Part shown: positions 38,394 to 50,215 of the stretch, piece by piece
Numbering within the stretch: the first letter of the stretch is position 1
Layout: each line of letters starts with the position of its first letter
Origin: Microbacterium terricola
GTDB taxonomy: Bacteria > Actinomycetota > Actinomycetes > Actinomycetales > Microbacteriaceae
Assembly (NCBI RefSeq): GCF_027943945.1
Contig: NZ_AP027141.1
Location: 744,001-808,000, forward strand
Direction of reading: 5' to 3'
DNA length: 64,000 bases
The notes under the pieces: generated by a model
What the model saw: the letters and a program-made list of their open reading frames with translations, nothing else
Told to the model about the DNA's origin: nothing
Databases searched by the model: none
Made by a program: the position numbers and the translations under genes

Positions 38394-38846
38394 TCAGAAG
38401 TAGCGGAAGCGCTCAGGCCCGAGGTCCCACGGGTCGCGGTCGAGGTACTCGGCGGCGGCGCGGAAGACCGAGCCCTCGATCGTCATGCGCCGGTGCAGGT
38501 CGTCGTTGCGGTGCAGGTGACTGAGGCGCTCGATCGGGATGCGGAAGAGGATGATGCGCTTCTCGGCCGACAGCACCCGCCAGCGGGGGATGCCGTCGTC
38601 GTCGCTCGCCGCAGGCATGTCGGCGATCTCGAACCGCACCTCGCGCAGCTCGGGCCAGGCCGAGCGCAGGAACTCCGCGGCGGTGCCGACGGCGAGGTCG
38701 AAGCGCTCGATGCGGGTGTCCAGCGGCGGCAGCGGCGGGCGCACCACCGGGCTGCGGTCCAGACGGCCGTGGCGGCCGTGCCTGGTCGGCCGGCGTGCGG
38801 GCTGCGCGCCCGCCCCCGGAGTGCTCTTCGACCGCCGCCACGCCAT
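38394..38846 (-). CDS. Metallopeptidase-family (zincin-like) protein without HExxH
   Basis: A 150-residue protein opposite in strand to its neighbours, as is Rv3259 in the equivalent mycobacterial block (from memory). A basic, Pro/Arg-rich N-terminus of about 40 residues precedes the domain FDLAVGTAAEFLRSAWPELREV, FEIADMP, EKRIILFRIPIERLS. In active members of this zincin family a helix with HExxH comes near the end. Here the matching stretch reads MTIEGSVFRAAAEYLDRDPW, with no histidine pair, so it is probably not a zinc peptidase. Its function is unknown; retention of the gene in the same place across actinobacteria suggests a structural or regulatory role. Confidence 0.72.
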   Translation of the reverse strand: MAWRRSKSTPGAGAQPARRPTRHGRHGRLDRSPVVRPPLPPLDTRIERFDLAVGTAAEFLRSAWPELREVRFEIADMPAASDDDGIPRWRVLSAEKRIILFRIPIERLSHLHRNDDLHRRMTIEGSVFRAAAEYLDRDPWDLGPERFRYF

Positions 38847-38910
38847 GGCTCCATCCTAGGTCGGGCGTGGCTCCCGGAGACCTGCACCCCGGCCGGATAA
38901 CGTGGAGCAG

Positions 38911-39117
38911 ATGCGCGAGAGACTCTGCTCCAAGGTCGGCTGTGCCCGTGAGGCCGTGTCGACCCTGACCTACGACTACACCGACCAGATGGCGGCGGTC
39001 GGCCCTCTCGGCGCGGCCTCCGATCCGCACGCGCACGACCTCTGCGCCATCCACACGGAGCGGCTCTCGGTGCCCAAGGGCTGGGTCGTCGTCCGGCACG
39101 AGACCCTCCGCGTCTGA
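38911..39117 (+). CDS. DUF3499 family small cysteine-rich protein
   Basis: A 68-residue protein of unknown function found across actinobacteria next to ahcY or manB. The pattern is [38 protein letters not shown] and [13 protein letters not shown]. Two cysteines at the N-terminus (C-x4-C) and a distal C-x2-H look like a possible metal site. The ATG at 38911 is used; a GTG at 38902 would add 3 residues. A TAACGT element ends about 8 bases before the ATG, so the message may be leaderless or nearly so. It lies 26 bases before ahcY and may share its transcript. Confidence 0.85.
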   Translation: MRERLCSKVGCAREAVSTLTYDYTDQMAAVGPLGAASDPHAHDLCAIHTERLSVPKGWVVVRHETLRV

Positions 39118-39143
39118 CCGCCGCGCCGTGGGAGAATGGGCGG

Positions 39144-40628
<1,485 letters not shown>

Positions 40629-40632
40629 CCTG

Positions 40633-40663
40633 CGCGTCGGGAAGCCGCGGCCGCCCCGACGCG
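40633..40663 (+). terminator. Probable hairpin terminator of ahcY
   Basis: CGCGTCGGG (40633-40641) pairs perfectly with CCCGACGCG (40655-40663) across a 13-base loop, starting five bases after the ahcY stop. A short T-rich stretch (CTTGTTTTG) follows 9 bases later and is also part of the furA operator. A factor-independent or attenuating role is likely. Confidence 0.55.
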
Positions 40664-40672
40664 TGCCCGCGC

Positions 40673-40704
40673 TTGTTTTGCATGATTCAAAACAACGGTA
40701 GGCT
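40673..40704 (+). promoter_or_regulatory. FurA-type operator and promoter of furA-katG
   Basis: A 23-base imperfect palindrome spans 40673-40695: the arms TTGTTTTG and CAAAACAA are perfect 8-mers, and the 7-base middle CATGATT is symmetric but for one pair. It overlaps the place of the -35 box. TAGGCT at 40699-40704 is a good -10. A start of transcription about 7 bases later would fall on the A of the furA ATG, so the message is probably leaderless. An operator here would let FurA repress its own operon, as in other furA-katG loci. Confidence 0.7.
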
Positions 40705-40710
40705 GGGGGC

Positions 40711-43490
<2,780 letters not shown>

Positions 43491-43500
43491 GCCCGGAACG

Positions 43501-43544
43501 ACGGAAGGGCAGGTGCTCGCGCGAGCGAGGACCTGCCCTTCCGT
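43501..43544. terminator. Strong hairpin terminator between katG and the aquaporin gene
   Basis: Perfect 14-base arms: 43501-43514 (beginning ACGGAAGG, ending CAGGT) pair with 43531-43544. The 16-base loop contains its own 12-base palindrome (GCTCGC-GCGAGC), so a nested hairpin can form. It lies 11 bases after the katG stop and 14 before the convergent aquaporin stop, and can serve both directions. There is no long T run. Confidence 0.7.
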
Positions 43545-43557
43545 GCTGCGTGTGCGG

Positions 43558-44340
43558 CTACTCCGTGCGCGCCTCGGCCTGGATGGGCTGGGCGGGCGTC
43601 TGCTCGAACAGGGCCCGGTAGGCGAAGCCGGCGATCAGCGCGCCGACGATCGGGAACACGATGAACACCCACACCTGTCCGAGGTAGCCCCCGCCGCCGT
43701 AGATCGCCGTCGCGATCGAGCGCGCCGGGTTCACGGAGGTGTTGTCGATCGGGATCGACGCCAGGTGGATCAGGGTCAGGGTGAGGCCGATGACCAGCCC
43801 CGCGAAGCCGGTGCCGAGCCGCGCGTGGGTCACGCCGAGGATCACCAGGACGAAGATCGCGGTGAAGAGGATCTCGGCGACGATCGCCGCGCCGAGGCCG
43901 AAGCCGCCCGGCGAGAGCTCGCCGTAGCCGTTGCTCGCGAAGCCGCCGGCCTGCGCGTCGCCGAGCCAGCCCTCAGGGCCGAAGACGCCGATGAGGAAGA
44001 GCAGGGTGGTGCCGATCGCACCGCCGACGATCTGGGCGATGATGTAGCCGGGCACGTGCTTCCACTCGAAGCGGCCGGCCGCGGCGAGGCCGAGGGTGAC
44101 GGCGGGGTTGAAGTGGCCACCAGAGATCGGCCCCCACGTGTAGGCGCCCGCGACGATCGTGAGACCGAACGCGAGGGCGACGCCGACGAAGCCGACGCCG
44201 AGAGATGTGCCGTTGGCTCCCGTCCCGAAGTCGGCCGCGAACAGCGCGGTGCCGACGGCGCCGAACAGGAGCAGGAAGGTGCCGAGCGCCTCGGCGATGA
44301 GCTTGGTGGCGTTGGACGGATCGATGGCCTTATCCGACAT
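43558..44340 (-). CDS. aqpZ: Aquaporin (AqpZ-like, MIP family)
   Basis: Six-span channel for water (possibly small neutral solutes) in the cytoplasmic membrane, 260 residues. The two half-helix NPA boxes are intact: GGHFNPAVTLGL after the second span and NTSVNPARSIATAI after the fifth, with the following arginine of the selectivity filter. Spans include ALGTFLLLFGAVGTALF, VALAFGLTIVAGAY, IIAQIVGGAIGTTLLFLIG and VWVFIVFPIVGALIAGF. Absence of the Asp after the second NPA (NPARS, not NPARD) favours AqpZ over GlpF. It is a single-gene minus unit between katG and mtrA and may be linked with peroxide permeation, which is inference. Confidence 0.9.
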   Translation of the reverse strand: MSDKAIDPSNATKLIAEALGTFLLLFGAVGTALFAADFGTGANGTSLGVGFVGVALAFGLTIVAGAYTWGPISGGHFNPAVTLGLAAAGRFEWKHVPGYIIAQIVGGAIGTTLLFLIGVFGPEGWLGDAQAGGFASNGYGELSPGGFGLGAAIVAEILFTAIFVLVILGVTHARLGTGFAGLVIGLTLTLIHLASIPIDNTSVNPARSIATAIYGGGGYLGQVWVFIVFPIVGALIAGFAYRALFEQTPAQPIQAEARTE

Positions 44341-44516
44341 GGCGGACTCCTTTCACCCGGTGCCTGGAGCCTAGACCCGGCTCAGCGGATTCCCAGGCAA
44401 TGCCCCTCGGCGGTGCCGCAAACCGTCATCTTCGCCGCTGTCGACTACTCTGTGGGAAGCGCATGGGGACGCCGCCCGCGGCTGCGCCGTGCCGGAGAGA
44501 AGGACGAACGCGCGAG

Positions 44517-45197
44517 ATGACATCACGCATCCTGGTTGTCGACGATGACACTGCCCTTGCCGAGATGATCGGCATCGTGCTGCGTACGGAAGGGTTCGAC
44601 ACCGTCTTCTGCGCCGATGGAGCCAAGGCGGTCGACATCTGGCGCGCGGAGCGGCCCGATCTCGTGCTGCTCGACCTGATGCTGCCCGGCATGGACGGCA
44701 TCGAGATCTGCACCCGCATCCGGGCCGAGTCCGGCATCCCGATCATCATGCTCACGGCCCGCACCGACACCGCCGACCTGGTCAAGGGGCTCGAGTCCGG
44801 CGCGGACGACTACATCGTCAAGCCGTTCAATCCCAAGGAGCTCGTCGCCCGCATCCGCACGCGTCTGCGCCCGGCACCGCAGGCGGAGAAGGAGACGCTC
44901 CGGATCGGCGACCTCACGGTCGACGTCGCGGCGCACGAGGTGCGGCGTGCGGACGAGGTGATCGCACTGACTCCGCTCGAGTTCGAGCTGCTGGTCGCGC
45001 TGGCATCCAAGCCGCAGCAGGTCTTCTCCCGCGAGATGCTGCTCGAGCAGGTGTGGGGCTACCACTACAAGGCCGACACCCGACTCGTGAACGTGCACGT
45101 GCAGCGCCTGCGCGCGAAGGTCGAGCTCGACCCGGACAACCCCAAGATCGTCACGACGGTGCGCGGCGTCGGCTACCGCGCCGGCGCCGTGGTGTGA
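44517..45197 (+). CDS. mtrA: Two-component response regulator MtrA
   Basis: OmpR/PhoB-type regulator of cell-wall and cell-division genes. The 226-residue protein has a receiver domain with acidic pocket VVDDD, phospho-acceptor Asp53 in LLDLMLPGMDGIEI, the conserved LTA (about 80) and the lysine of YIVKPFNPKEL. The C-terminal winged helix shows LTPLEFELLVALASKPQQVF, VWGYHYKADTRLVNVHVQRL and VRGVGYRAG, as in MtrA. AGAGAAGGA precedes the ATG. A possible -10 (TACTCT at 44446-44451) lies about 65 bases upstream. mtrA-mtrB-lpqB is a conserved actinobacterial operon and the order is kept here. Confidence 0.96.
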   Translation: MTSRILVVDDDTALAEMIGIVLRTEGFDTVFCADGAKAVDIWRAERPDLVLLDLMLPGMDGIEICTRIRAESGIPIIMLTARTDTADLVKGLESGADDYIVKPFNPKELVARIRTRLRPAPQAEKETLRIGDLTVDVAAHEVRRADEVIALTPLEFELLVALASKPQQVFSREMLLEQVWGYHYKADTRLVNVHVQRLRAKVELDPDNPKIVTTVRGVGYRAGAVV

Positions 45198-45204
45198 GGC
45201 GCCG

Positions 45205-46914
45205 GTGACCGGGACCACGGCGACGGTCACGGCAGCCCGCCCGCCCCTGCGCGGCTGGCGGGACTGGCGCGCGTGGCCGGACAACCTGATCCGGCTGTGG
45301 CGGCGCTCGCTGCGGTTCCGCACCGTCATGATCACGCTGGCGCTGACGGCGCTGACGATCATGATCGCGTGCGTGTGGATGGCGCTGGCCATCCAGGACG
45401 ACCTGTTCCGCTCCCGTCTGACCCAGGTGCTCTCGGACGCGCAGCGGGCGACCCTGGCCGCGCAGACCACGCTGGACGCCAGCGAGCCGCAGGGTGACAC
45501 CGTGCAGCTGCAGAACCTCATGCGCAGCGTCACCGACCAGCTCGCGCAGCAGTCGACCAGCGACATGATCGCGGCGTTCCGCATCGACACGGCCGCCTCG
45601 GCGATCGCACCCCAGAACTTCACGTCGGGCGGCCTGACCGAGGACACCGTGTCTGACGGCCTGCGCGAGATGGTGCAGTCCGACGCGGGCAAGCAGTGGT
45701 GGCAGTCGGTCGTCGTGCCCGCTCCCACCGGCGGGGGAGAGGTGCCGGGCATCATCGTCGGGCAGCAGATCCTCGTGCCCGACGTCGGCGCGTACGAGCT
45801 CTACTTCGCCTACGACCTGAGCAGCGCGTCGCAGACGCTCGGGTTCATCCAGGGGACCCTGTGGGTCGTCGGGATCGCGCTCGTGCTGCTCATCGGCGCG
45901 ATCTCCTGGTTCGTCCTCCGCTCGGTGACCACACCGATCGGCGAGGCGGCGGAGACCAGCGCGATGCTCGCGTCCGGTGAGCTCGGGGTGCGCCTCGATG
46001 TGCACGGCGAGGACGAGCTGGCGACGCTGGGCCGCTCGTTCAACGCCATGGCCGACAGCCTGGAGTCGCAGATCAAGGAGCTCGCCGATCTCTCGCTCGT
46101 GCAGCAGCGCTTCGTCTCCGACGTCTCGCACGAGCTGCGCACGCCGCTCACGACGATCCGGCTCGCGGCCGACATGATCAACGACCAGCGCGACGACTTC
46201 GATCCCTCCACCGCCCGGGCCGCAGAGCTGCTGAACGCCCAGGTGCAGCGCTTCGAGACCCTGCTGACCGACCTCCTCGAGATCAGCCGCTACGACGCGG
46301 GGTCCGTGCAGCTCGAGCTGGAGGCCACCAGCCTCGCCCACCTGGCGGAGGACGTCATCGGCTCGATGCAGCAGGTGGCCGAGCAGCACGACACCGACGT
46401 CCGGCTGGTGGCGCCGGGTGGCTACTCGCCGGTCGAGATGGACCCGCGCCGCATCCGCCGGATCGTGCGCAACCTGCTCGGCAACGCCATCGAGCACGGC
46501 GAGGGGCGGCCCATCGTGGTCACCGTCGACAGCAACCAGCACGCCGTCGCACTCGCCGTGCGCGACTACGGCCTCGGCATGGACCCCGTCGACGCCGAGC
46601 GGGTGTTCGACCGGTTCTGGCGCGCGGACCCCTCCCGCAAGCGCACCCTGGGCGGCACCGGCCTCGGACTCTCCATCGCGCTCGGCGACGCGCGGCTGCA
46701 CGGCGGCGAGCTGGCCGTCTGGTCGCAGCTCGGCGGCGGCTCCAACTTCGTCCTCACCCTGCCGCGTCATGACGGACGGCTGTCGGGTCCGTCGCCGATC
46801 CCGGTCGATCCGGGCGACGACGGCGCGTCGGGGAGCGAGGCGCTCGGACTCACCCAGCCGATCGTGCTGCCCGACCACGATCGCGCACCTGCCCCGCGCG
46901 GGGGGACCTCGTGA
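45205..46914 (+). CDS. mtrB: Sensor histidine kinase MtrB
   Basis: Membrane partner of MtrA, 569 residues. A cytoplasmic basic N-terminus is followed by a first span (VMITLALTALTIMIACVWM), an outside sensor region of about 140 residues and a second span (TLWVVGIALVLLIGAISWF). HAMP follows, then the dimerisation domain with His309 in FVSDVSHELRTPLTTI, and the ATPase domain with the N box (RNLLGNAIEHG), DYGLGMD and GGTGLGLSIAL. It begins at a GTG 7 bases after the mtrA stop and ends in a GTGA overlap with lpqB. A polar tail of about 50 residues follows the kinase domain, as in other MtrB proteins. Confidence 0.95.
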   Translation: MTGTTATVTAARPPLRGWRDWRAWPDNLIRLWRRSLRFRTVMITLALTALTIMIACVWMALAIQDDLFRSRLTQVLSDAQRATLAAQTTLDASEPQGDTVQLQNLMRSVTDQLAQQSTSDMIAAFRIDTAASAIAPQNFTSGGLTEDTVSDGLREMVQSDAGKQWWQSVVVPAPTGGGEVPGIIVGQQILVPDVGAYELYFAYDLSSASQTLGFIQGTLWVVGIALVLLIGAISWFVLRSVTTPIGEAAETSAMLASGELGVRLDVHGEDELATLGRSFNAMADSLESQIKELADLSLVQQRFVSDVSHELRTPLTTIRLAADMINDQRDDFDPSTARAAELLNAQVQRFETLLTDLLEISRYDAGSVQLELEATSLAHLAEDVIGSMQQVAEQHDTDVRLVAPGGYSPVEMDPRRIRRIVRNLLGNAIEHGEGRPIVVTVDSNQHAVALAVRDYGLGMDPVDAERVFDRFWRADPSRKRTLGGTGLGLSIALGDARLHGGELAVWSQLGGGSNFVLTLPRHDGRLSGPSPIPVDPGDDGASGSEALGLTQPIVLPDHDRAPAPRGGTS

Positions 46915-48611
46915 GCGCGCGGCGGACGCGGCGGGGCCGCAGCATCCTCGCCGCCCTCGTCTCCGGCGTCGCCGTCGTGCTGATGTCGGCGTGCGCCGGC
47001 CTGCCGACCGCCGGGCCGGTCTACCCGGGCCTCGAGGTCGGCGAGGAGACCGGCGATCCCGACTTCGCGTTCCTGCCCGACCGCCCGCAGCCGGGCGCGA
47101 CCCCTGAGCAGATCGTGGATGGATTCCTGCGCGCCGGCTCGGGCACGTTCGACGGCTGGGAGACGGCCAAGCTCTTCCTCACCACGGCGTTCCGCGACGA
47201 ATGGGACCCCGAGGCGGGTGTCACGATCGATGCGCCGGGCAGCCGGGTGTTCCAGTCCGGCGCCGACGATGCCGTGTCGGTCACGATCCTCGGCGAGGCG
47301 ACCGTCGACGAGAGCGGCGCCTACGAGCCGCTCGCCACGGACTCGACGACGCTGTCGTTCGCGCTCGAGCAGGAGGACGGCGAGTGGCGGATCTCGGATG
47401 CCGCCGACGGCATCGTGCTCGACCGCAGCCTGTTCCCGACCGTCTTCCACCGCTACCCGTTGATGTTCTTCGACCCCACGTGGCAGTACCTGGTGCCGGA
47501 CGTGCGCTGGTTCCCCACCACGAACGCCGCCGCCCGCATCTCGCTCGCCCTCATCGACGGCGAGCCGAGCCCCTGGCTCGCCGAGTCGGTGGAGAACTCC
47601 TTCCCGGATGCGGTCAGCCTGCGCAGCCCGACGGTTCCGGTGTCGGGCGGTGTGGCGCAGGTGAATCTCGGCCCGGGCGCGATCGGACTCGAGCAGACCA
47701 CCCTCGACCGCATGCAGACCCAGCTGTCGGCGAGCCTCGAGGCCGCGAGCGCCCAGAGCGTGGAGATGACGGTCGGGACGGCCCCGCTCGAGGCGTCGGT
47801 CGTGGAGACGCGCTCCACCCGCATCACCGGCCCGCCGCTCGTCGTCGTCGACGGCGAGCTGGGCTTCGCGACCGGCGAGCAGCTGACCCCGATCCCCGGC
47901 CTCACCGACGCCGTGGCGCAGCTGAACCCCGCGGCCGTGTCGATCCAGGTCTCCGCGGAGCGCGACGCGGCCGCGGCGCGGCTCGCCGACGGCACGGTGG
48001 CCCGCGTGGGGGCGGACGGCACGATCGCGCTCCTCGACGAGCGCGCAGGTCTCGTCGACCCGAGCATCGACCCGTTCGGCTACATCTGGAGCGTGCCGGA
48101 GCGCGACCCGACCGGGCTCACGGCCTCCTCGCCGGGGAGTGTCGCGGTCGCCGTGTCCGACGCCTGGCCCGGGGCCACCGACATCACCGCCATGGCTGTC
48201 TCGCGCGACGGCACGCGCCTGGTCGCGGTGACGAGGTCGGGCGATCGCGAGCTGCTCTCGATCGCCGGCATCATCCGCGACGACTCAGGCGCACCGGTCC
48301 GGGTGGGGGAGCCGCTCGCACTCGGCACGCTCGCCGGCGTCGGCCGCGGCGTCGCCTGGCTCGATGACGTGACGGTCGGGGTGCTCACCGCATCCGGCGA
48401 CGACCGTGAGGTCGTGGAGCAGACCGTCGGAGGGGCGCAGGCCACCACGGCGGCACCCGCGGGGGCGGTGTCGATCTCCGGATCGACCTCTGCGGCGACC
48501 CTGCGCCTGCTCGGCGCGGACGGCGTCGTGTCGGTCAAACGGGGCGCGACCTGGCAGGAACCAGTCGACGAGGTCGAGGTGCTCGCCACGCAGCAGGGTT
48601 CGCCCGAGTAG
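46911..48611 (+). CDS. lpqB: Lipoprotein LpqB
   Basis: Lipid-anchored outside partner of MtrB that modulates MtrAB signalling in actinobacteria. The 566-residue protein has a signal peptide with lipobox VLMSAC, the lipidated cysteine being Cys28. It contains a GerMN-like region (RISLALIDGEPSPWLAESVE, QVNLGPGAIGLEQT) and a C-terminal beta-propeller-like part (VAVAVSDAWPGATDITAMAV, RDGTRLVAVTRSGDRELLSI). The GTG start overlaps the mtrB stop, giving tight coupling. An 87-base gap then separates it from comF, where nothing firm is seen. Confidence 0.93.
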   Translation: MSARRTRRGRSILAALVSGVAVVLMSACAGLPTAGPVYPGLEVGEETGDPDFAFLPDRPQPGATPEQIVDGFLRAGSGTFDGWETAKLFLTTAFRDEWDPEAGVTIDAPGSRVFQSGADDAVSVTILGEATVDESGAYEPLATDSTTLSFALEQEDGEWRISDAADGIVLDRSLFPTVFHRYPLMFFDPTWQYLVPDVRWFPTTNAAARISLALIDGEPSPWLAESVENSFPDAVSLRSPTVPVSGGVAQVNLGPGAIGLEQTTLDRMQTQLSASLEAASAQSVEMTVGTAPLEASVVETRSTRITGPPLVVVDGELGFATGEQLTPIPGLTDAVAQLNPAAVSIQVSAERDAAAARLADGTVARVGADGTIALLDERAGLVDPSIDPFGYIWSVPERDPTGLTASSPGSVAVAVSDAWPGATDITAMAVSRDGTRLVAVTRSGDRELLSIAGIIRDDSGAPVRVGEPLALGTLAGVGRGVAWLDDVTVGVLTASGDDREVVEQTVGGAQATTAAPAGAVSISGSTSAATLRLLGADGVVSVKRGATWQEPVDEVEVLATQQGSPE

Positions 48612-48698
48612 TCCTCCACCGCGGACCGTCCGGGGTCGGCTGTCCACCGGTCATCGCAGGGCTGCCCTCACCGGCACTGCGGACGACAGGGTGGGGCG

Positions 48699-49427
48699 AT
48701 GGAAGTCGCCCGCCACCCTGCCCGGGTCGAGCTCGCCCGGCAGCTGCGCGCGATCGCGACCGAGACCCTGGCCCTGCTGCTGCCGATCTCCTGCGCCGGC
48801 TGCGACGAACCAGACATCGCGCTGTGCGAACCCTGTCGTGCGCTGCTCGCCCCCGCGGTCGACACCCGCACGATCGCAGGCGGCCTGCGGGTCAGCAGCG
48901 GCCTGCGGTTCGAGGGGGTCGCGGCCAGGGCGATCAGGGCGCTGAAGGCGGACGGGCGCACCGGTGTGGCGGTCGAGGTCGCGCCGGCGCTGCGGTCCGC
49001 CGCGCTCGCGGCGGGCTGGGAGCCGGGCGTGCTGATCGTGCCCGTGCCCACGTCGCGGGCCGCGTACCGTCGGCGCGGATACCGGGTCGTCGACCTCATC
49101 GCCCGTCGCGCGGGCCTGCCCGTCTCCCGCGTGCTGCGGGTCGGTCGCGCGTCGGCGGACCAGCGCGGTCTCGGCCGCGAACAGCGGCGCCGCAACGTCG
49201 CAGGCACTCTGAGCGCCCGCGGTGCGGCCGGCGCGACGGTCGTCATCGTCGACGACGTCATCACGACCGGCGCCACCCTCCTGGAGGCGGTGCGCGCCCT
49301 GCGCGCCGCCGGCGCGGAGGTGCGCGGGGCCGCTGTCGTGGCTGCGACGCCGCTGCGTCGACGCCACAGGGAGACCGCGGCGAAACATCTGGAACTCAGG
49401 GGTGACGGGGCGAACCTGCCGGGGTAG
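48699..49427 (+). CDS. ComF family phosphoribosyltransferase-like protein
   Basis: The family is related to competence factor ComFC/GntX. In non-competent actinobacteria its role is unknown, possibly in nucleotide salvage or DNA uptake. The 242-residue protein has an N-terminal zinc-binding C-x2-C pair (SCAGCDEPDIALCEPC gives four cysteines), then the region IVPVPTSRAAYRRRGYRVVD. The PRPP-binding signature VVIVDDVITTGATLLEAV is intact. AGGGTGGGG lies before the ATG. It is the equivalent of Rv3242c in the conserved lpqB-comF-hpf-secA order. Confidence 0.88.
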   Translation: MEVARHPARVELARQLRAIATETLALLLPISCAGCDEPDIALCEPCRALLAPAVDTRTIAGGLRVSSGLRFEGVAARAIRALKADGRTGVAVEVAPALRSAALAAGWEPGVLIVPVPTSRAAYRRRGYRVVDLIARRAGLPVSRVLRVGRASADQRGLGREQRRRNVAGTLSARGAAGATVVIVDDVITTGATLLEAVRALRAAGAEVRGAAVVAATPLRRRHRETAAKHLELRGDGANLPG

Positions 49428-49494
49428 CGTGGGGGGTCACAAGGCGACTGATGGTCCGCCCTTGGCCGGGTGGACCGGAACAAGGAGGTCAGGG

Positions 49495-50154
49495 ATGGAT
49501 ACCAGCATCGTCGGCGTGGGAGTGAGCATCACGGATCGCTTCCGCTCTGTGGTGGATGAGAAGAGTCCCCGCATCGAGCACCTCGCACCGCGCGCCCAGA
49601 CCCTCGAGGTCAAGGTGACGCACCGCGCGTATCACAACGGTCGCATGGAGGACGACACGGTCGAGCTCACGCTCATGGGGAAGGGCCCTGTGGTCAGGGC
49701 CGAGGCGGTGGACGGCGACAAGTTCGCGGCACTCGACCTCGCTCTCGACAAGATGGCCGAGCAGCTGCGGCGCGCGAAGGACAAGCGCGTCGACGCCCGC
49801 AACCACCCGAGGGGGGCCAAGTTCGAGAAGGGCAGCGGAGCGATCCAGGGGATCGATCTGCAGCCCGCGTCCGTCGAGGTGCTCCGCGCCGTCGCGACCG
49901 GCGAGATCCCGATCGTCACAGGCAACGAGGAGGAGGCCGACTACACGCCGGTCGTCATCCGCACGAAGCGGTTCGACGCCGAATGGATGACGGTCGAAGA
50001 GGCCGTCGACCGCATGGAGCTGGTCGGCCACGACTTCTTCCTCTTCGTCGACGCGAGCACCGACCACCCCAGCGTCGTCTACCGGCGCAAGGGCTGGGAC
50101 TACGGCGTCATCTCGCTCACGACCCAGACGCCGCCGGAGGAGCTGGCCTCGTAG
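49495..50154 (+). CDS. hpf: Long-form ribosome hibernation promoting factor
   Basis: Binds the 30S subunit and, in the long form, pairs 70S ribosomes into inactive dimers. In the 219-residue protein the N-terminal HPF/RaiA domain spans about 1-105 (VGVSITDRFRSVVDEKSPRI, VEVTLMGKG-like LTLMGKGPVVRAEAVDG, DLALDKMAEQLRRAKDK). A linker leads to the dimerisation domain at about 155-215 (VVIRTKRFDAEWMTVEEAV, HDFFLFVDASTDHPSVVYRR). AAGGAGGT (49482-49489) is an excellent ribosome-binding site 5 bases before the ATG. The gene is in its conserved place upstream of secA, though five other genes lie between here. Confidence 0.94.
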   Translation: MDTSIVGVGVSITDRFRSVVDEKSPRIEHLAPRAQTLEVKVTHRAYHNGRMEDDTVELTLMGKGPVVRAEAVDGDKFAALDLALDKMAEQLRRAKDKRVDARNHPRGAKFEKGSGAIQGIDLQPASVEVLRAVATGEIPIVTGNEEEADYTPVVIRTKRFDAEWMTVEEAVDRMELVGHDFFLFVDASTDHPSVVYRRKGWDYGVISLTTQTPPEELAS

Positions 50155-50166
50155 ACGATGCGTTTC

Positions 50167-50198
50167 GGAGGGACGGATGCTGCGGCATCCGTCCCTTC
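50167..50198 (+). terminator. Terminator after hpf
   Basis: GGGACGGATGC (50170-50180) pairs perfectly with GCATCCGTCCC (50185-50195) over a TGCG loop, and the stem can extend three more pairs outward. It starts about 12 bases after the hpf stop and is followed by TTCGTCTGTC. It also lies just beyond the end of the convergent coiled-coil gene. Confidence 0.7.
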
Positions 50199-50215
50199 GT
50201 CTGTCCTGGCCGGCG

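Noticed and set aside
43558..44340. Calling the MIP channel a glycerol facilitator (GlpF)
   Set aside because: The second NPA box is followed by RS and not RD, no glycerol genes are nearby, and the size suits AqpZ.
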